Source of the DNA: Oscillibacter valericigenes
Lineage (GTDB): Bacteria; Bacillota; Clostridia; Oscillospirales; Oscillospiraceae
DNA: 64,000 nucleotides
Reading direction: 5' to 3'
NCBI RefSeq assembly: GCF_016902445.1
Contig: NZ_JACSNX010000009.1
Location: 16,120-80,119, forward strand
Part shown: positions 9,046-17,855 of the stretch, piece after piece
How the letters are laid out: each line of letters begins with the position of its first letter
Position numbering within the stretch: position 1 is the stretch's first letter
Translations under genes and position numbers: made by a program
Notes under the pieces: generated by a model
The model's database searches: none
The model's input: the letters and a program-made list of their open reading frames with translations, nothing else
What the model was told of the DNA's origin: nothing

Positions 9046-10221
9046 GTGGTGGAACAGCCGCATCCCGGTGAACGCCATCACGATGCCGTACTTATTCGCC
9101 GTCTCGATGACATTGTCGTCCCGAATGCTGCCGCCGGGCTCGGCGATATATTGGACGCCGGATTTTCTGGCCCGCTCCACGTTGTCGCCGAAGGGGAAGA
9201 AGGCGTCGGAGCCGCAGGTGACGCCGGTGAGGGTGGAGATCCAGGCCTTTTTCTCCTCCGCCGTCAGGGGTTCCGGCTTCACGGCGAAGGTCTGCTGCCA
9301 GACGCCCTCCGCCAGCACGTCCTCGTACTCGTCGGAGAGGTACACGTCGATGGCGTTGTCCCGGTCCGGGCGGCGGATGTGCTCCACGAACTGCAATCCC
9401 AGCACCTTGGGGTGGTGCCGCAGCCACCAGGTGTCCGCCTTGGTGCCCGCCAGCCGGGTGCAGTGGATGCGGCTCTGCTGGCCCGCCCCCACGCCGATGG
9501 CCTGGCCGTCCTTCACATAGCACACGGAGTTGGACTGGGTGTATTTCAGGGTGATGAGAGCCACGATCATGTCCCGCCTGGCATCCTCCGGCAGGTCGCG
9601 GTTCTCGGTCACGATGTTGGTCAGCAGGTCCTCGCTGATGGTAAAATCGTTCCGGCCCTGCTGGAAGGTGATGCCGAACACGTCCTTGTACTCCTGGGGG
9701 GCGGGGACATAGTCCGGGTCGATCTGCACGATGTTGTAGTTGCCCTTCTTTTTGGCTTTCAGGATCTCCAGGGCTTCCTCGGTGTAGCCGGGGGCGATGA
9801 TGCCGTCGGACACCTCCAGCTTCAGATACCGGGCGGTATCGCCGTCGCACACGTCGGAGAGGGCCGCCCAGTCCCCGTAGGAGCACAGCCGGTCCGCCCC
9901 TCTTGCCCGGATGTAGGCGCAGGCCAGGGGGGACAGGTCTCCCGCCTGCTCCACGAAGTACATCTGACGCTCCACGTCGGAGAGGGGCAGCCCCACGGCG
10001 GCCCCGGCGGGGGAGACGTGCTTGAAGGACGCGGCGGCGGGCAGGCCGGTGGCGTCTTTCAGCTCCCGCACCAGCTGCCAGGAGTTCAGGGCGTCCAGGA
10101 AGTTGATGTACCCCGGCCTGCCGTTCAGCACGGTGAGGGGCAAATCGGTCCCATCCCGCATGAAGATGCGGGCGGGCTTCTGGTTGGGGTTGCAGCCGTA
10201 TTTCAGTTCCAGTTCGTTCAT
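9043..10221 (-). CDS. purH: AICAR transformylase (stand-alone PurH transformylase domain)
   Basis: The 392-residue protein transfers a formyl group from 10-formyl-THF to AICAR, giving FAICAR. It contains only the transformylase module (for example YGCNPNQKPA, ASFKHVSPAGAAVG with the catalytic Lys-His pair, and SDAFFPFGDNVERA). It lacks the MGS-like cyclohydrolase domain of ordinary bifunctional PurH. The missing step is supplied by the neighbour at 10409-11125. GGGAGG precedes the ATG. The stop lies within three bases of a heptad array. Confidence 0.93.
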   Translation of the reverse strand: MNELELKYGCNPNQKPARIFMRDGTDLPLTVLNGRPGYINFLDALNSWQLVRELKDATGLPAAASFKHVSPAGAAVGLPLSDVERQMYFVEQAGDLSPLACAYIRARGADRLCSYGDWAALSDVCDGDTARYLKLEVSDGIIAPGYTEEALEILKAKKKGNYNIVQIDPDYVPAPQEYKDVFGITFQQGRNDFTISEDLLTNIVTENRDLPEDARRDMIVALITLKYTQSNSVCYVKDGQAIGVGAGQQSRIHCTRLAGTKADTWWLRHHPKVLGLQFVEHIRRPDRDNAIDVYLSDEYEDVLAEGVWQQTFAVKPEPLTAEEKKAWISTLTGVTCGSDAFFPFGDNVERARKSGVQYIAEPGGSIRDDNVIETANKYGIVMAFTGMRLFHH

Positions 10222-10238
10222 GGCAAACCTCCCGATAC

Positions 10239-10425
10239 AATTAGGAATTAGGAGTTAGGAATTCGGAATTTTTGAGAGTGAAGATAGGAGATAAAAGATA
10301 AGAGATAGGAGTTGCGGTGTTCCGCCGGAGGCGGAACGATTGAAATTCGTCCGGCTTTGCCGGACACCACAATTCCTAATTCCTAACTCCTCATTCCTCA
10401 TTCAGCTTCTATCTCCTCACTCCTA
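10239..10425. repeat. Heptad-repeat element with paired-hairpin core, copy 1
   Basis: The left array (TTAGGAA/TTAGGAG, then GATAAAAG-type units) and the inverted right array (TTCCTAA/CTCCTCA) flank two hairpins, TTCCGCC-GGA-GGCGGAA and GTCCGGC-TTT-GCCGGAC. These are joined by a linker and closed by GGTGT/ACACC. The whole 190 bp can fold as one branched stem. The right arm overlaps the end of the IMP cyclohydrolase gene and encodes its last residues. Confidence 0.85.
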
Positions 10426-11125
10426 ACGGTTGGTACTTGTTGACGATGCGCTGCTGGAAGGTGTGGGTCTCCAGGTCCGTGAAGCGGACGAAGAGGGAGA
10501 TCTTGTTATCGTCGTTCAAGCTTTCCCACACGGCGGCGGTGAGGGCGTCCAGCTCCCCCTCGATGGCCACCGGCTCCGGCTCCCCGGCGAAGGAGGGGAG
10601 GGGGCTGCCGTCCCCGGCGTAGGTGTGGAGGAAGTGGCCCAGCCCCGGCTGGCCCGGGTACTCGAAGGTCTGCCGCAGGCAGCGCCTGCCGGTCTCGTCG
10701 GCGGCCTTCAGGATGGACAGCTTGTAGCTGCCGTTGGGCCCCAGCAGGCCGGAGATCCGGGGGGTCCAGTTGGGGCCGTCCGGCTCGAACGCCCGGGTGC
10801 GGAGGGCCTGCTCCATGGGAAGGCCCTGTTTCAAAAACTCCAGGATGGTGTCCGTCTGATCCCCGTTGGTGACGATGAGCCCCCGGCCCATCTGCCGCAC
10901 GGGATGGTAGATAATGAGGCTGGGGTCCTCCATTTTGGCGGGGTCCGCCGCCTGGGTGCGGATGCCGTCCGGCTCCTCGGCGAAGATGCGGTTGCGGCTG
11001 TTGGCGCTGCGGCCCATGATGAAGTAGACGGCCACGGACGACTTGCCGTCCGCCGCCCTTCCCAGCACGATCCCCCGGCCGGGATAGGGGTTGCCCCGCA
11101 GCAGGGCGCACAGATCCTGTTTCAC
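10409..11125 (-). CDS. IMP cyclohydrolase (PF07826 / PurO-like type)
   Basis: The product (238 residues from GTG 11125) closes FAICAR to IMP, completing the step missing from the stand-alone transformylase. Visible family features are LRGNPYPGRGIVLG at the N-terminus, VYFIMGRSANSRNR, and the DPSLIIYHP and TNGDQTD segments. I prefer the GTG because AAAAGGAGG lies just upstream and it forms a GTGA overlap with the purN stop; a longer frame to 11194 lacks a ribosome site. The final residues LGVRR and the TAG come from a heptad repeat, so the tail is probably not ancestral. Confidence 0.88.
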   Translation of the reverse strand: MKQDLCALLRGNPYPGRGIVLGRAADGKSSVAVYFIMGRSANSRNRIFAEEPDGIRTQAADPAKMEDPSLIIYHPVRQMGRGLIVTNGDQTDTILEFLKQGLPMEQALRTRAFEPDGPNWTPRISGLLGPNGSYKLSILKAADETGRRCLRQTFEYPGQPGLGHFLHTYAGDGSPLPSFAGEPEPVAIEGELDALTAAVWESLNDDNKISLFVRFTDLETHTFQQRIVNKYQPLGVRR

Positions 11126-11742
11126 AGATGATCCTCCTTTTCCATGGCGATGTGAGCGGACAGCTGCTCCACGGCCTGGGGCAGCAGCACCCACTCCGCC
11201 TGTTCCATGACTCTGCGCTGCAAGACCTCCGGCGTGTCGCCGGGCTGCACCTCCACTGCCTTCTGCAGCAGGATGCGGCCGCCGTCGGGGATCTCATTCA
11301 CCAGGTGGACCGTGGCGCCGGTGACCCTCACGCCCCGCTCCAGCGCCGCCTGGTGGACCCGCAGTCCGTAGTACCCCTTCCCGCAGAAGGCGGGGATCAG
11401 GGAGGGATGGACGTTGACGATCCGGTCCGGCCACCGCCGGACGAAGTCCGCAGACAGAATGGACAGGAACCCGGCCAGGACGATCAGATCCGCCCGGCAT
11501 TCTCTCAGCTTCTGCGTCAGCGCCGCCTCGAAGGCCTCCTGCCCCAACTGCTTCCGGGGCAGGGCATAGGCCGGCACCCCGCGGCGTCTGGCCCGCTCCA
11601 GGGCAAAGGCGTCGGGGTTGCTGGAGACGACCGCCACGATCTCCCCGTGGGGCAGGGCTCCCGCCGCCTGGGCATTGAACAGCGCCTCCAGATTGGTGCC
11701 TCCGCCGGAGACCAGCACCGCGATGCGGGCCTTGTTCAGCAT
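11122..11742 (-). CDS. purN: Phosphoribosylglycinamide formyltransferase
   Basis: The 206-residue protein formylates GAR using 10-formyl-THF. It has the N-terminal VLVSGGGTNLEAL phosphate-binding loop and the catalytic Asn-His-Asp set in NVHPSLIPAF, GATVHLVNE and IPDGG. It overlaps the purM stop by 7 bp and the start of the cyclohydrolase gene by 4 bp, so the three are translationally coupled. Length is typical of the family. Confidence 0.95.
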   Translation of the reverse strand: MLNKARIAVLVSGGGTNLEALFNAQAAGALPHGEIVAVVSSNPDAFALERARRRGVPAYALPRKQLGQEAFEAALTQKLRECRADLIVLAGFLSILSADFVRRWPDRIVNVHPSLIPAFCGKGYYGLRVHQAALERGVRVTGATVHLVNEIPDGGRILLQKAVEVQPGDTPEVLQRRVMEQAEWVLLPQAVEQLSAHIAMEKEDHL

Positions 11743-12770
11743 AGGACCACCCGCTCCTCTCCAGGGACGATCTCCCCCATCACATAGCCGGGGCAGCCGT
11801 GGTCCGCCAGGGCGGAGAGGGCCTTGTCCGCCGTCTCCCTGGAGACGATCACCGCCATGCCCACCCCCATGTTGAAGGTGTTGAACATGTCCCGCTCCGG
11901 AATGCGGCCCGTCTCCTGGAGCAGCTTGAAGATGGGCGGCGTCCGGAGGGACGCCTTTTCAATCCTGACCGTCAGGCCCTCCGGCAGGCACCGGGGGAGG
12001 TTCTCGTAAAAGCCGCCGCCGGTGATGTGGCTGATACCGTGGACCTCTGCGGCGCCGATGGCTGCCAGCACCGGCTTCACATAGATGCGGGTGGGGGTCA
12101 GCAGGGCGTCTCCCAGGCTCTCCCCCAGGTCCTCGCAGTGGGCCCGCAGGTCCGCGTGCTCCACGTGAAAGACCTTCCGCACCAGGGAGAAGCCGTTGGA
12201 GTGGAGACCGGAGGAGGGCAGGGCCAGCACCACGTCACCGGGCCGGACCCGGCTGGGATCGATGATGTCGCCCCTGTCCACGATGCCCACGGAAAAGCCT
12301 GCCAGGTCGTAGTCCTCGGCATCCATGACGCCGGGGTGCTCGGCGGTCTCCCCGCCGATGAGGGCGCAGCCTGCCTGGACACAGCCCTCCGCCACGCCGG
12401 AGACGAGGGCGGCCACCTTCTCCGGCACATTTTTGCCGATGGCGATGTAGTCCAGGAAGAACAGGGGCTTTGCCCCGCAGCAGATGATGTCGTTGACGCA
12501 CATGGCCACACAGTCCACGCCCACGGTGTCGTGCCGGTCCAGCAGCTGGGCGATGCGGATCTTGGTGCCCACCCCGTCGGTGCCGGACACCAGCACCGGC
12601 TCGCGCATGCCGGAAAGATCCGGGGCGAACAGCCCGCCAAATCCCCCGATGCCGGACACCACACCGGGGATCATCGTCCGCTCCACGTGGGGGGCCATCA
12701 ATTTCACGCCCTGGTATCCGGCGGTGATGTCCACCCCCGCCTTCCGATAGCTCTCCGAATAGCTCTCCAT
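11736..12770 (-). CDS. purM: Phosphoribosylformylglycinamidine cyclo-ligase (AIR synthetase)
   Basis: The product (344 residues) cyclises FGAM to AIR with ATP. The core contains SGTDGVGTKI, GVDCVAMCVNDI, ALIGGETAEHPG, SSGLHSNGFSLVR and HITGGGFYENLPR. I start it at the ATG at 12770, which follows the purF stop by one base and has AGGGGG upstream. A longer frame to 12806 would add 12 residues lying inside purF. The family length agrees with the shorter form. Confidence 0.95.
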   Translation of the reverse strand: MESYSESYRKAGVDITAGYQGVKLMAPHVERTMIPGVVSGIGGFGGLFAPDLSGMREPVLVSGTDGVGTKIRIAQLLDRHDTVGVDCVAMCVNDIICCGAKPLFFLDYIAIGKNVPEKVAALVSGVAEGCVQAGCALIGGETAEHPGVMDAEDYDLAGFSVGIVDRGDIIDPSRVRPGDVVLALPSSGLHSNGFSLVRKVFHVEHADLRAHCEDLGESLGDALLTPTRIYVKPVLAAIGAAEVHGISHITGGGFYENLPRCLPEGLTVRIEKASLRTPPIFKLLQETGRIPERDMFNTFNMGVGMAVIVSRETADKALSALADHGCPGYVMGEIVPGEERVVLC

Positions 12771-12771
12771 G

Positions 12772-14238
12772 TCAGCATTTCCCCCTCTCACTGATCTTGC
12801 ACTCAAAGCGGTCCTTGCCGCCGTCCCGGGGCACGGCGGTGGGATAGCCGCCGCCGAAGCAGGCGGTGCAGAAGCCGCACTCCGTGTTGTCCGCCAGCTT
12901 CACCACGTCCTGCAGGCTCAAATACCCCAGGGAGTCCACGCCGATGATTTTTGCGATCTCCTCCACGGAGTGATTGTTGGCGATGAGCTTGGTGGGATCG
13001 TCGATGTCCGTGCCGTAGTAGCAGGCGGCCACAAAGGGCGGCGCGCTGACCCGCATGTGGATCTCCTTTGCCCCGGCTTTGCGCAGCAGGTCGATGGTCC
13101 GGCGGCAGGTGGTGCCCCGGACGATGGAGTCGTCGATCAGCACCACCCGCTTGCCCTCCACCACGGAGCGGATGGGGTTCAGCTTGATGTTGACCTCATT
13201 CTCCCGCATGGCCTGGGTGGGGGAGATGAAGGTGCGGCCGATGTATTTGTTCTTGATGAAGCCGATGCCGTATGGGATGCCGCTCTGCCGGGCATAGCCC
13301 AGGGCGGCGTCCAGGCCGGAGTCCGGCACGCCGATGACGATGTCCGCCTGGACCGGGTGCTCCAGGGCCAGGAAGGCCCCGGCACGCTGCCGGGCCACGT
13401 GGACGCTGGACCCGTCGATGACGGAGTCCGGCCGGGCGAAGTAGATGAACTCGAACACGCACAGGCGCTTTTCCGCCTGGCCGCACCGGCGGGTGTCGGA
13501 CTTGACGCCGTGCTTGTCCGCCACCACGATCTCCCCGGGCAGCAGGTCCCGCTCGAACCGGGCGCCGATGGCGTCCAGGGCGCAGGACTCGGAGGCGAAC
13601 ACCACGCCCCCGTCCTTCAGGCGGCCCATGCACAGCGGCCGGAAGCCGTGGGGGTCCCGGACGGCGATGAGCTTGGTGGGAGAGGAGATCACCAGGGAAT
13701 AGGCCCCCTCGATCCGGCCCATGGCGGCGGCGACGGCATCCTCGATGGAGGGGGCCTTCAGCCGCTCCTGGACGATGATGTAGGCGATGACCTCCGAATC
13801 CGTGGTGGTCTGGAAAATGGAGCCCCGGCTCTCCAGCTCCTGCCGCAGCTGGTGGGAGTTGGTCAGGTTGCCGTTGTGGGCCAGGGCCATGCGGCCCTTG
13901 TAGTGGTTCACCAGGATGGGTTGGACGTTGCGCTTGTTGTCGGACCCGGTGGTGCCGTAGCGCACATGGCCCACGGCGATGGTCCCCGTGCCCAAAGAGC
14001 GGAGCCGCTCTGCCGGGAACACGTCGTTCACCAGCCCCACGTCCCGGTAGGCGGTGAAGACCCCGTCGTCGTTCACCGCGATGCCGGCGCTCTCCTGCCC
14101 CCGGTGCTGGAGGGCATACAGGGCGTAGTAGGCCAGGGAGGCCACATCGGCAGTCTCCGGCGTGTACACGCCGAACACGCCGCACTCCTCGTGGATGTGG
14201 CGGGCCGGGAGCACGGCGCTGATTTCACTCCGCGTCAT
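12772..14238 (-). CDS. purF: Amidophosphoribosyltransferase
   Basis: The 488-residue protein is the committed enzyme of purine synthesis, making phosphoribosylamine from PRPP and glutamine. A propeptide of about 18 residues precedes the catalytic Cys (HEE-CGVFG), as in the Bacillus-type, self-processed enzyme. The PRPP loop reads [14 protein letters not shown]-terminal cysteines in [11 protein letters not shown] suit a [4Fe-4S] cluster, which in this class makes the enzyme oxygen-labile. It overlaps purC by 14 bp. Confidence 0.97.
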   Translation of the reverse strand: MTRSEISAVLPARHIHEECGVFGVYTPETADVASLAYYALYALQHRGQESAGIAVNDDGVFTAYRDVGLVNDVFPAERLRSLGTGTIAVGHVRYGTTGSDNKRNVQPILVNHYKGRMALAHNGNLTNSHQLRQELESRGSIFQTTTDSEVIAYIIVQERLKAPSIEDAVAAAMGRIEGAYSLVISSPTKLIAVRDPHGFRPLCMGRLKDGGVVFASESCALDAIGARFERDLLPGEIVVADKHGVKSDTRRCGQAEKRLCVFEFIYFARPDSVIDGSSVHVARQRAGAFLALEHPVQADIVIGVPDSGLDAALGYARQSGIPYGIGFIKNKYIGRTFISPTQAMRENEVNIKLNPIRSVVEGKRVVLIDDSIVRGTTCRRTIDLLRKAGAKEIHMRVSAPPFVAACYYGTDIDDPTKLIANNHSVEEIAKIIGVDSLGYLSLQDVVKLADNTECGFCTACFGGGYPTAVPRDGGKDRFECKISERGKC

Positions 14239-14944
14239 GGTCCAGCAGCCTCTTCATGATCTCGGCGTAGGCATCCTCCACGCCGCCCAGATCCCGGCGG
14301 AAGCGGTCCTTGTCCAGCTTCTCGTGGGTCTTTTCGTCCCAGAGACGGCAGGTGTCGGGGCTGATCTCGTCCGCCAGAACGATCGTGCCGTCGGTCAGCC
14401 GGCCGAACTCCAGCTTGAAGTCCACCAGAATGACGCCGCATTCCTTCCAGAAGGCCTTCAGAATGTCATTGACGGCAAAGGCATACTTCTTGATGGTCTC
14501 GATCTCCTCCGCCGTGGCCAGCTTCAGCGCCAGAGCGTGATAGCTGTTGAGCAGGGGATCGCCCAGCTCGTCGTTCTTGTAGGAGAACTCGATGGTGGGG
14601 GCGTCGAACACGATGCCCTCCTCCACGCCGTACCGCTTGGCGAAGGACCCGGCGGAGAGATTGCGGATGATGACCTCCAGGGGCACGATGGAGACCCTCT
14701 TCACCAGCGTCTCCCGCTCGCTCAGTTCCTTCACGAAGTGGGTGGGGATGCCGGCCTTCTCCAGCCGCCGCATCAGGGCATTGGTCATCTGATTGTTGAT
14801 GACGCCCTTGCCCGCAATGGTACCTTTTTTCAGGCCATTGAAGGCAGTGGCGTCATCCTTGTAGTCCACGATATACAGCTCCGGGTCATCGGTGCGGAAG
14901 ACCTTTTTGGCCTTTCCCTCATAGATCTGTTCCAGCTTCTGCAT
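14225..14944 (-). CDS. purC: SAICAR synthetase
   Basis: The 239-residue enzyme condenses CAIR with aspartate using ATP. The N-terminal YEGKAKKVF, the [18 protein letters not shown] segment, [14 protein letters not shown] and LVDFKLEFG are typical. AAGGAGG lies 9 bases before the ATG. It heads the tightly packed run purC-purF-purM-purN-cyclohydrolase. About 320 bp containing a heptad element separate it from purE upstream. Confidence 0.96.
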   Translation of the reverse strand: MQKLEQIYEGKAKKVFRTDDPELYIVDYKDDATAFNGLKKGTIAGKGVINNQMTNALMRRLEKAGIPTHFVKELSERETLVKRVSIVPLEVIIRNLSAGSFAKRYGVEEGIVFDAPTIEFSYKNDELGDPLLNSYHALALKLATAEEIETIKKYAFAVNDILKAFWKECGVILVDFKLEFGRLTDGTIVLADEISPDTCRLWDEKTHEKLDKDRFRRDLGGVEDAYAEIMKRLLDHDAE

Positions 14945-14964
14945 TGGAAAATCCTCCTTGTTTT

Positions 14965-15131
14965 TTAGTTAAGAGATAAAAGTGAAAAGATAAAAGGTAT
15001 TGAGAGTGAAGAGTGGAGAGTGGAGAGTGGAGATAGGAGTTGATGGGTTCCGCCGCAGGCGGAACGATTTGAAATCGCCCGGCTCCGCCGGACACCAAAT
15101 CTCTTATCTTTTATCTCTTCCCTCTTATCTG
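14965..15131. repeat. Heptad-repeat element with paired-hairpin core, copy 2
   Basis: The left array uses AGATAAAAG and GAGAGTGGA-type units, and the right array is its inverted counterpart (TCTCTTATCTTTTATC). The core again has TTCCGCC-GCA-GGCGGAA and a GGC-TCC-GCC hairpin with a closing ACACC. The rest of the 321-bp purE-purC gap (15132-15265) holds no gene, and I see no clear promoter or terminator there. Confidence 0.8.
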
Positions 15132-15265
15132 TTCTGTGTCGGCCCGGCTCTATGCCATTAGGAAATGTGAATACATCTATTAGACCGATTAGAAAAACTG
15201 AACGGTTTGGGACGGAAAATCCGGAAGCGGGGGCCGCTGGCGCAGCTCCGCGTTCCGGAGGGGCG

Positions 15266-15760
15266 CTATGTCAGGAGTTCACCCTGGAGCTTGGCATCCT
15301 TGGCGGCGATCTGCTCCGCCATCTTCCGGCGTTCTGCATCCAGGCGCGCCGCCAGGGCGCCGTCCTCCACCGCCAGGATCTGTGCGGCCAGGACAGCGGC
15401 GTTTTTGGCTCCGTTCAGGGCCACGGCAGCCACCGGGATGCCGCTGGGCATCTGAACGGTGGACAGCAGGGCATCCAGCCCGTCCAGGGCGCCGCCTTTC
15501 ATGGGAATGCCGATGACCGGCAGGGTGGTGTTGGCGGCAAAGGCCCCCGCCAGATGCGCCGCCATGCCGGCGGCACAGATCAGCACCCCGAAGCCGTTGG
15601 CCCGGGCATTGGCGGCGAAGTCTGCCGCTTGGGCGGGGGTCCGGTGGGCGCTGAGGATATGTGCCTCATAGGGGATCTCCAGGGCGGCCAGCTGTGCGCA
15701 GGCCCCCTGGACCACGGGCCAGTCGGAATCCGACCCCATGATGACAGCGACTTTTTTCAT
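15266..15760 (-). CDS. purE: 5-(carboxyamino)imidazole ribonucleotide mutase
   Basis: The 164-residue protein interconverts N5-CAIR and CAIR. It shows MGSDSDWPV, the ILSAHRTP loop with the catalytic His, and AGMAAHLAGAFAANT. GGAAAGGAG lies upstream. No purK is present in the window, so the class (N5-CAIR mutase or direct AIR carboxylase) cannot be fixed from context. It starts 21 bp after the GntR-type regulator gene, pointing to a shared transcript. Confidence 0.95.
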   Translation of the reverse strand: MKKVAVIMGSDSDWPVVQGACAQLAALEIPYEAHILSAHRTPAQAADFAANARANGFGVLICAAGMAAHLAGAFAANTTLPVIGIPMKGGALDGLDALLSTVQMPSGIPVAAVALNGAKNAAVLAAQILAVEDGALAARLDAERRKMAEQIAAKDAKLQGELLT

Positions 15761-15780
15761 ACAGGACGCTCCTTTCCGGC

Positions 15781-16506
15781 TCAGAGTTTCTTCCGCATCA
15801 CCGTGTGGCGGAAGATGCCGTCCACGAAGTACTCGTTGGAGCAGAATACCGGCCGGCCGTCAATGTCATAGTCCACCTCATCCATGTTCAGCAGAGGCGT
15901 ACCCATGGGGACCTGAAAGATCTCCGCCAGGGATGCGTCCGCAGCAGCGGGCCGTACGTCCGTCAGGTCCAGATAGGGATAGATGCCGCAGAATCGCTGG
16001 AGGAAGTGGAAGATGGGCAGCTTGAAGTCCTGGATGGTATAGTTCCCCTTGGCCAGGGCCTTCTCCACCACGTCCTCGCAATAGATGGCGGGCCTGCCGT
16101 CGGCAGTGCACAGCCGGGCGATGCGGATGATGGGCGTACCTTCCGGAATGCGGAGCTGGGCGGCGATCTTGGCGTCCGCCGTGCCGTCCGCCACCCGGAC
16201 AAAGGCCACCGCCGGCTCGTGGCCGCTCTGGCGGATCATGTCCAGGAACTCCACCTCGATATCCATGCGGGTCTGGACGTTCAGCACGTGGCGGTTGATG
16301 ATGGTGCCCACCCCGTGGCGGCGGGTGATGAAGCCCTCCCGCTCCAGAGAGGCCAGGATGTCCCGCAGCTGGGTGCGGCTGATGCCCAGCTTTTCCGCCA
16401 GAACGCTCTCCCGGGGCAGGCGTTCGCAGGCGGCGTAGGGACCGTCCTTCATGTCGGCAAGGAGCTGGGAGCGGATCGTCTTGGTCTGTGTCGGCTGACC
16501 GCTCAT
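15781..16506 (-). CDS. GntR-family regulator with UTRA domain (HutC subfamily), purine-operon linked
   Basis: The product (241 residues from ATG 16506, with AGAGGTG upstream) begins with a winged helix (residues 8-75: LPRESVLAEKLGISRTQLRD, then REGFITRRHGVGTII). A UTRA ligand-binding domain follows (about 90-235, including YCEDVVEKALAKGNY and the terminal VMRKKL). HutC-type proteins are usually repressors released by a small metabolite. Its place at the head of the purine operon suggests control by a purine or a related signal, but that is inference. A longer frame exists upstream without a ribosome site. Confidence 0.85.
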   Translation of the reverse strand: MSGQPTQTKTIRSQLLADMKDGPYAACERLPRESVLAEKLGISRTQLRDILASLEREGFITRRHGVGTIINRHVLNVQTRMDIEVEFLDMIRQSGHEPAVAFVRVADGTADAKIAAQLRIPEGTPIIRIARLCTADGRPAIYCEDVVEKALAKGNYTIQDFKLPIFHFLQRFCGIYPYLDLTDVRPAAADASLAEIFQVPMGTPLLNMDEVDYDIDGRPVFCSNEYFVDGIFRHTVMRKKL

Positions 16507-16557
16507 AGTGACACCTCTTTCTGAGAGAAAATAGGTAATACCACAAAAGTCATACCC

Positions 16558-16586
16558 ATTGTAGCGAATTTTGCCTCCAGCCGCAA
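16558..16586 (-). promoter_or_regulatory. Promoter of the GntR-purE operon
   Basis: TTGCGG (16586-16581), a 17-base spacer and TACAAT (16563-16558). Just downstream (16534-16556) the leader carries two GGTATxAC words, including the palindrome GGTATTACC, which could be an autoregulatory operator; the operator assignment is a guess. Confidence 0.65.
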
Positions 16587-16705
16587 CTGGCAGATTTGAC
16601 AGATTCCGCCCGGCTTTTTTCCCTCTGCATATCCAGTCTGCCGTCGATGGCGGGAAGCACGGGAGCAGGCCGTCCGGGCCGGCAGTTTTTCGTGGGATTT
16701 CACCG

Positions 16706-16733
16706 TGGACAACCGGCTGGGGGATGTTATAAT
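16706..16733 (+). promoter_or_regulatory. Promoter for the 2-hydroxyacid dehydrogenase gene
   Basis: TGGACA, a 16-base spacer and a perfect TATAAT end 29 bases before the GTG start. It is divergent from the GntR promoter. Confidence 0.6.
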
Positions 16734-16762
16734 GGATGCAAATGAGAAAAGGAGGCACGCCT

Positions 16763-17755
16763 GTGAAGATCCTGATCCTGGGCACGGAGGCCCGTTACCG
16801 GGCCTATCAGCCCGACATGCCGTTTATCGGCCGGCAGGAGCTGGTGTTTTTGGACAAGGACAGCACGGAGGACACGATCCTTGCCGCCGGCGGCGGCGCG
16901 GAGGTGCTGTTCGTAGACGCCATCACGCCGGTGTCCGGTGCCCTGATGGAGCGGATGCCCAGCCTGCGGATGGTCCATTCGGAGGGTGTCGCCTTTGACC
17001 GCATCGATCTGGCAGCCGCCAGAGACCGGGGCATCTATGTTTGCAACAACAAGGGCTGCAACGCCGGTGCCGTGGCAGAGCAGGCCATCCTGCTGATGCT
17101 GATGCTCCTGCGCCGTGCGCTGGAGGGGGACCGGGCCGTCCGGGAGGGGCGGCAGATGGAGATGAAGGAGCGGTGCATGGTGGAGGGACTCACGGAGCTC
17201 TCCGCCTGCAAGGTCGGCCTGGTGGGCTTCGGCGACATCGCCCGGGCCGCGGCGGAGCGGCTGGCCCCCTTCGGCTGTGAGCTGTACTACTACACCAAGC
17301 ACCGCCGGACGCCGGAGGAGGAGCGGAAGTACGGCATCACCTACCTGCCCCTGGAGGAGCTGGCGGAGAGGAGCGACATCGTCAGCCTCCACTGCGCTGT
17401 CAATGATGAGACCCGGGGCATGGTGGACGACGCCCTGCTGAGGCGGATGAAGCCCACAGCGTACCTCATCAACACCGCCCGGGGGGACCTGGTGGACAAC
17501 GACGCCCTGCGGCGGGCCCTGACGGAGGGCCGCATCGCCGGCGCGGGGCTGGACACCCTGGCCCCGGAGCCGGTGCCGGCGGACCATCCCCTGGTGACCC
17601 TGCCGCCGGAGATCCAGCGGAGGGTGGTCCTGGCGCCCCATCTGGGCGGCATCACCGAGGCGTCCTTCCGCCGGGCCCATGCCCACATGTGGCGCAATGC
17701 CCAGCGCCTGGCGGCAGGGGAGCGGCCGGACAGCGTCGTCAACGGCCTGGCGTGA
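16763..17755 (+). CDS. D-isomer-specific 2-hydroxyacid dehydrogenase family protein
   Basis: The product (330 residues from GTG 16763) has the two-lobed fold of the family: the NAD-binding GLVGFGDIARAAAERL near residue 150, the catalytic Arg in INTARGDLVD, Glu in LDTLAPEP and His in LAPHLGGIT. Substrate cannot be told; phosphoglycerate, lactate or other 2-oxoacids are possible. I chose GTG because AAGGAGG sits 7 bases before it, while the ATG at 16736 has no ribosome site. It is the first plus-strand gene after the purine operon. Confidence 0.88.
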   Translation: MKILILGTEARYRAYQPDMPFIGRQELVFLDKDSTEDTILAAGGGAEVLFVDAITPVSGALMERMPSLRMVHSEGVAFDRIDLAAARDRGIYVCNNKGCNAGAVAEQAILLMLMLLRRALEGDRAVREGRQMEMKERCMVEGLTELSACKVGLVGFGDIARAAAERLAPFGCELYYYTKHRRTPEEERKYGITYLPLEELAERSDIVSLHCAVNDETRGMVDDALLRRMKPTAYLINTARGDLVDNDALRRALTEGRIAGAGLDTLAPEPVPADHPLVTLPPEIQRRVVLAPHLGGITEASFRRAHAHMWRNAQRLAAGERPDSVVNGLA

Positions 17756-17855
17756 ATGCACCGGAGAAAAAAATCCCGCCGGCATGAAACAAAACCGGCA
17801 GAAAAACCGTCATATAGACAGATCGGAAAAATCATCAAGGGGGAGTGTGACGCCA

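Noticed and set aside
16507..16762. Guanine or adenine riboswitch for the purine operon
   Set aside because: I looked for the conserved purine-aptamer blocks before the GntR gene, purE, purC, guaB and ade and found none.
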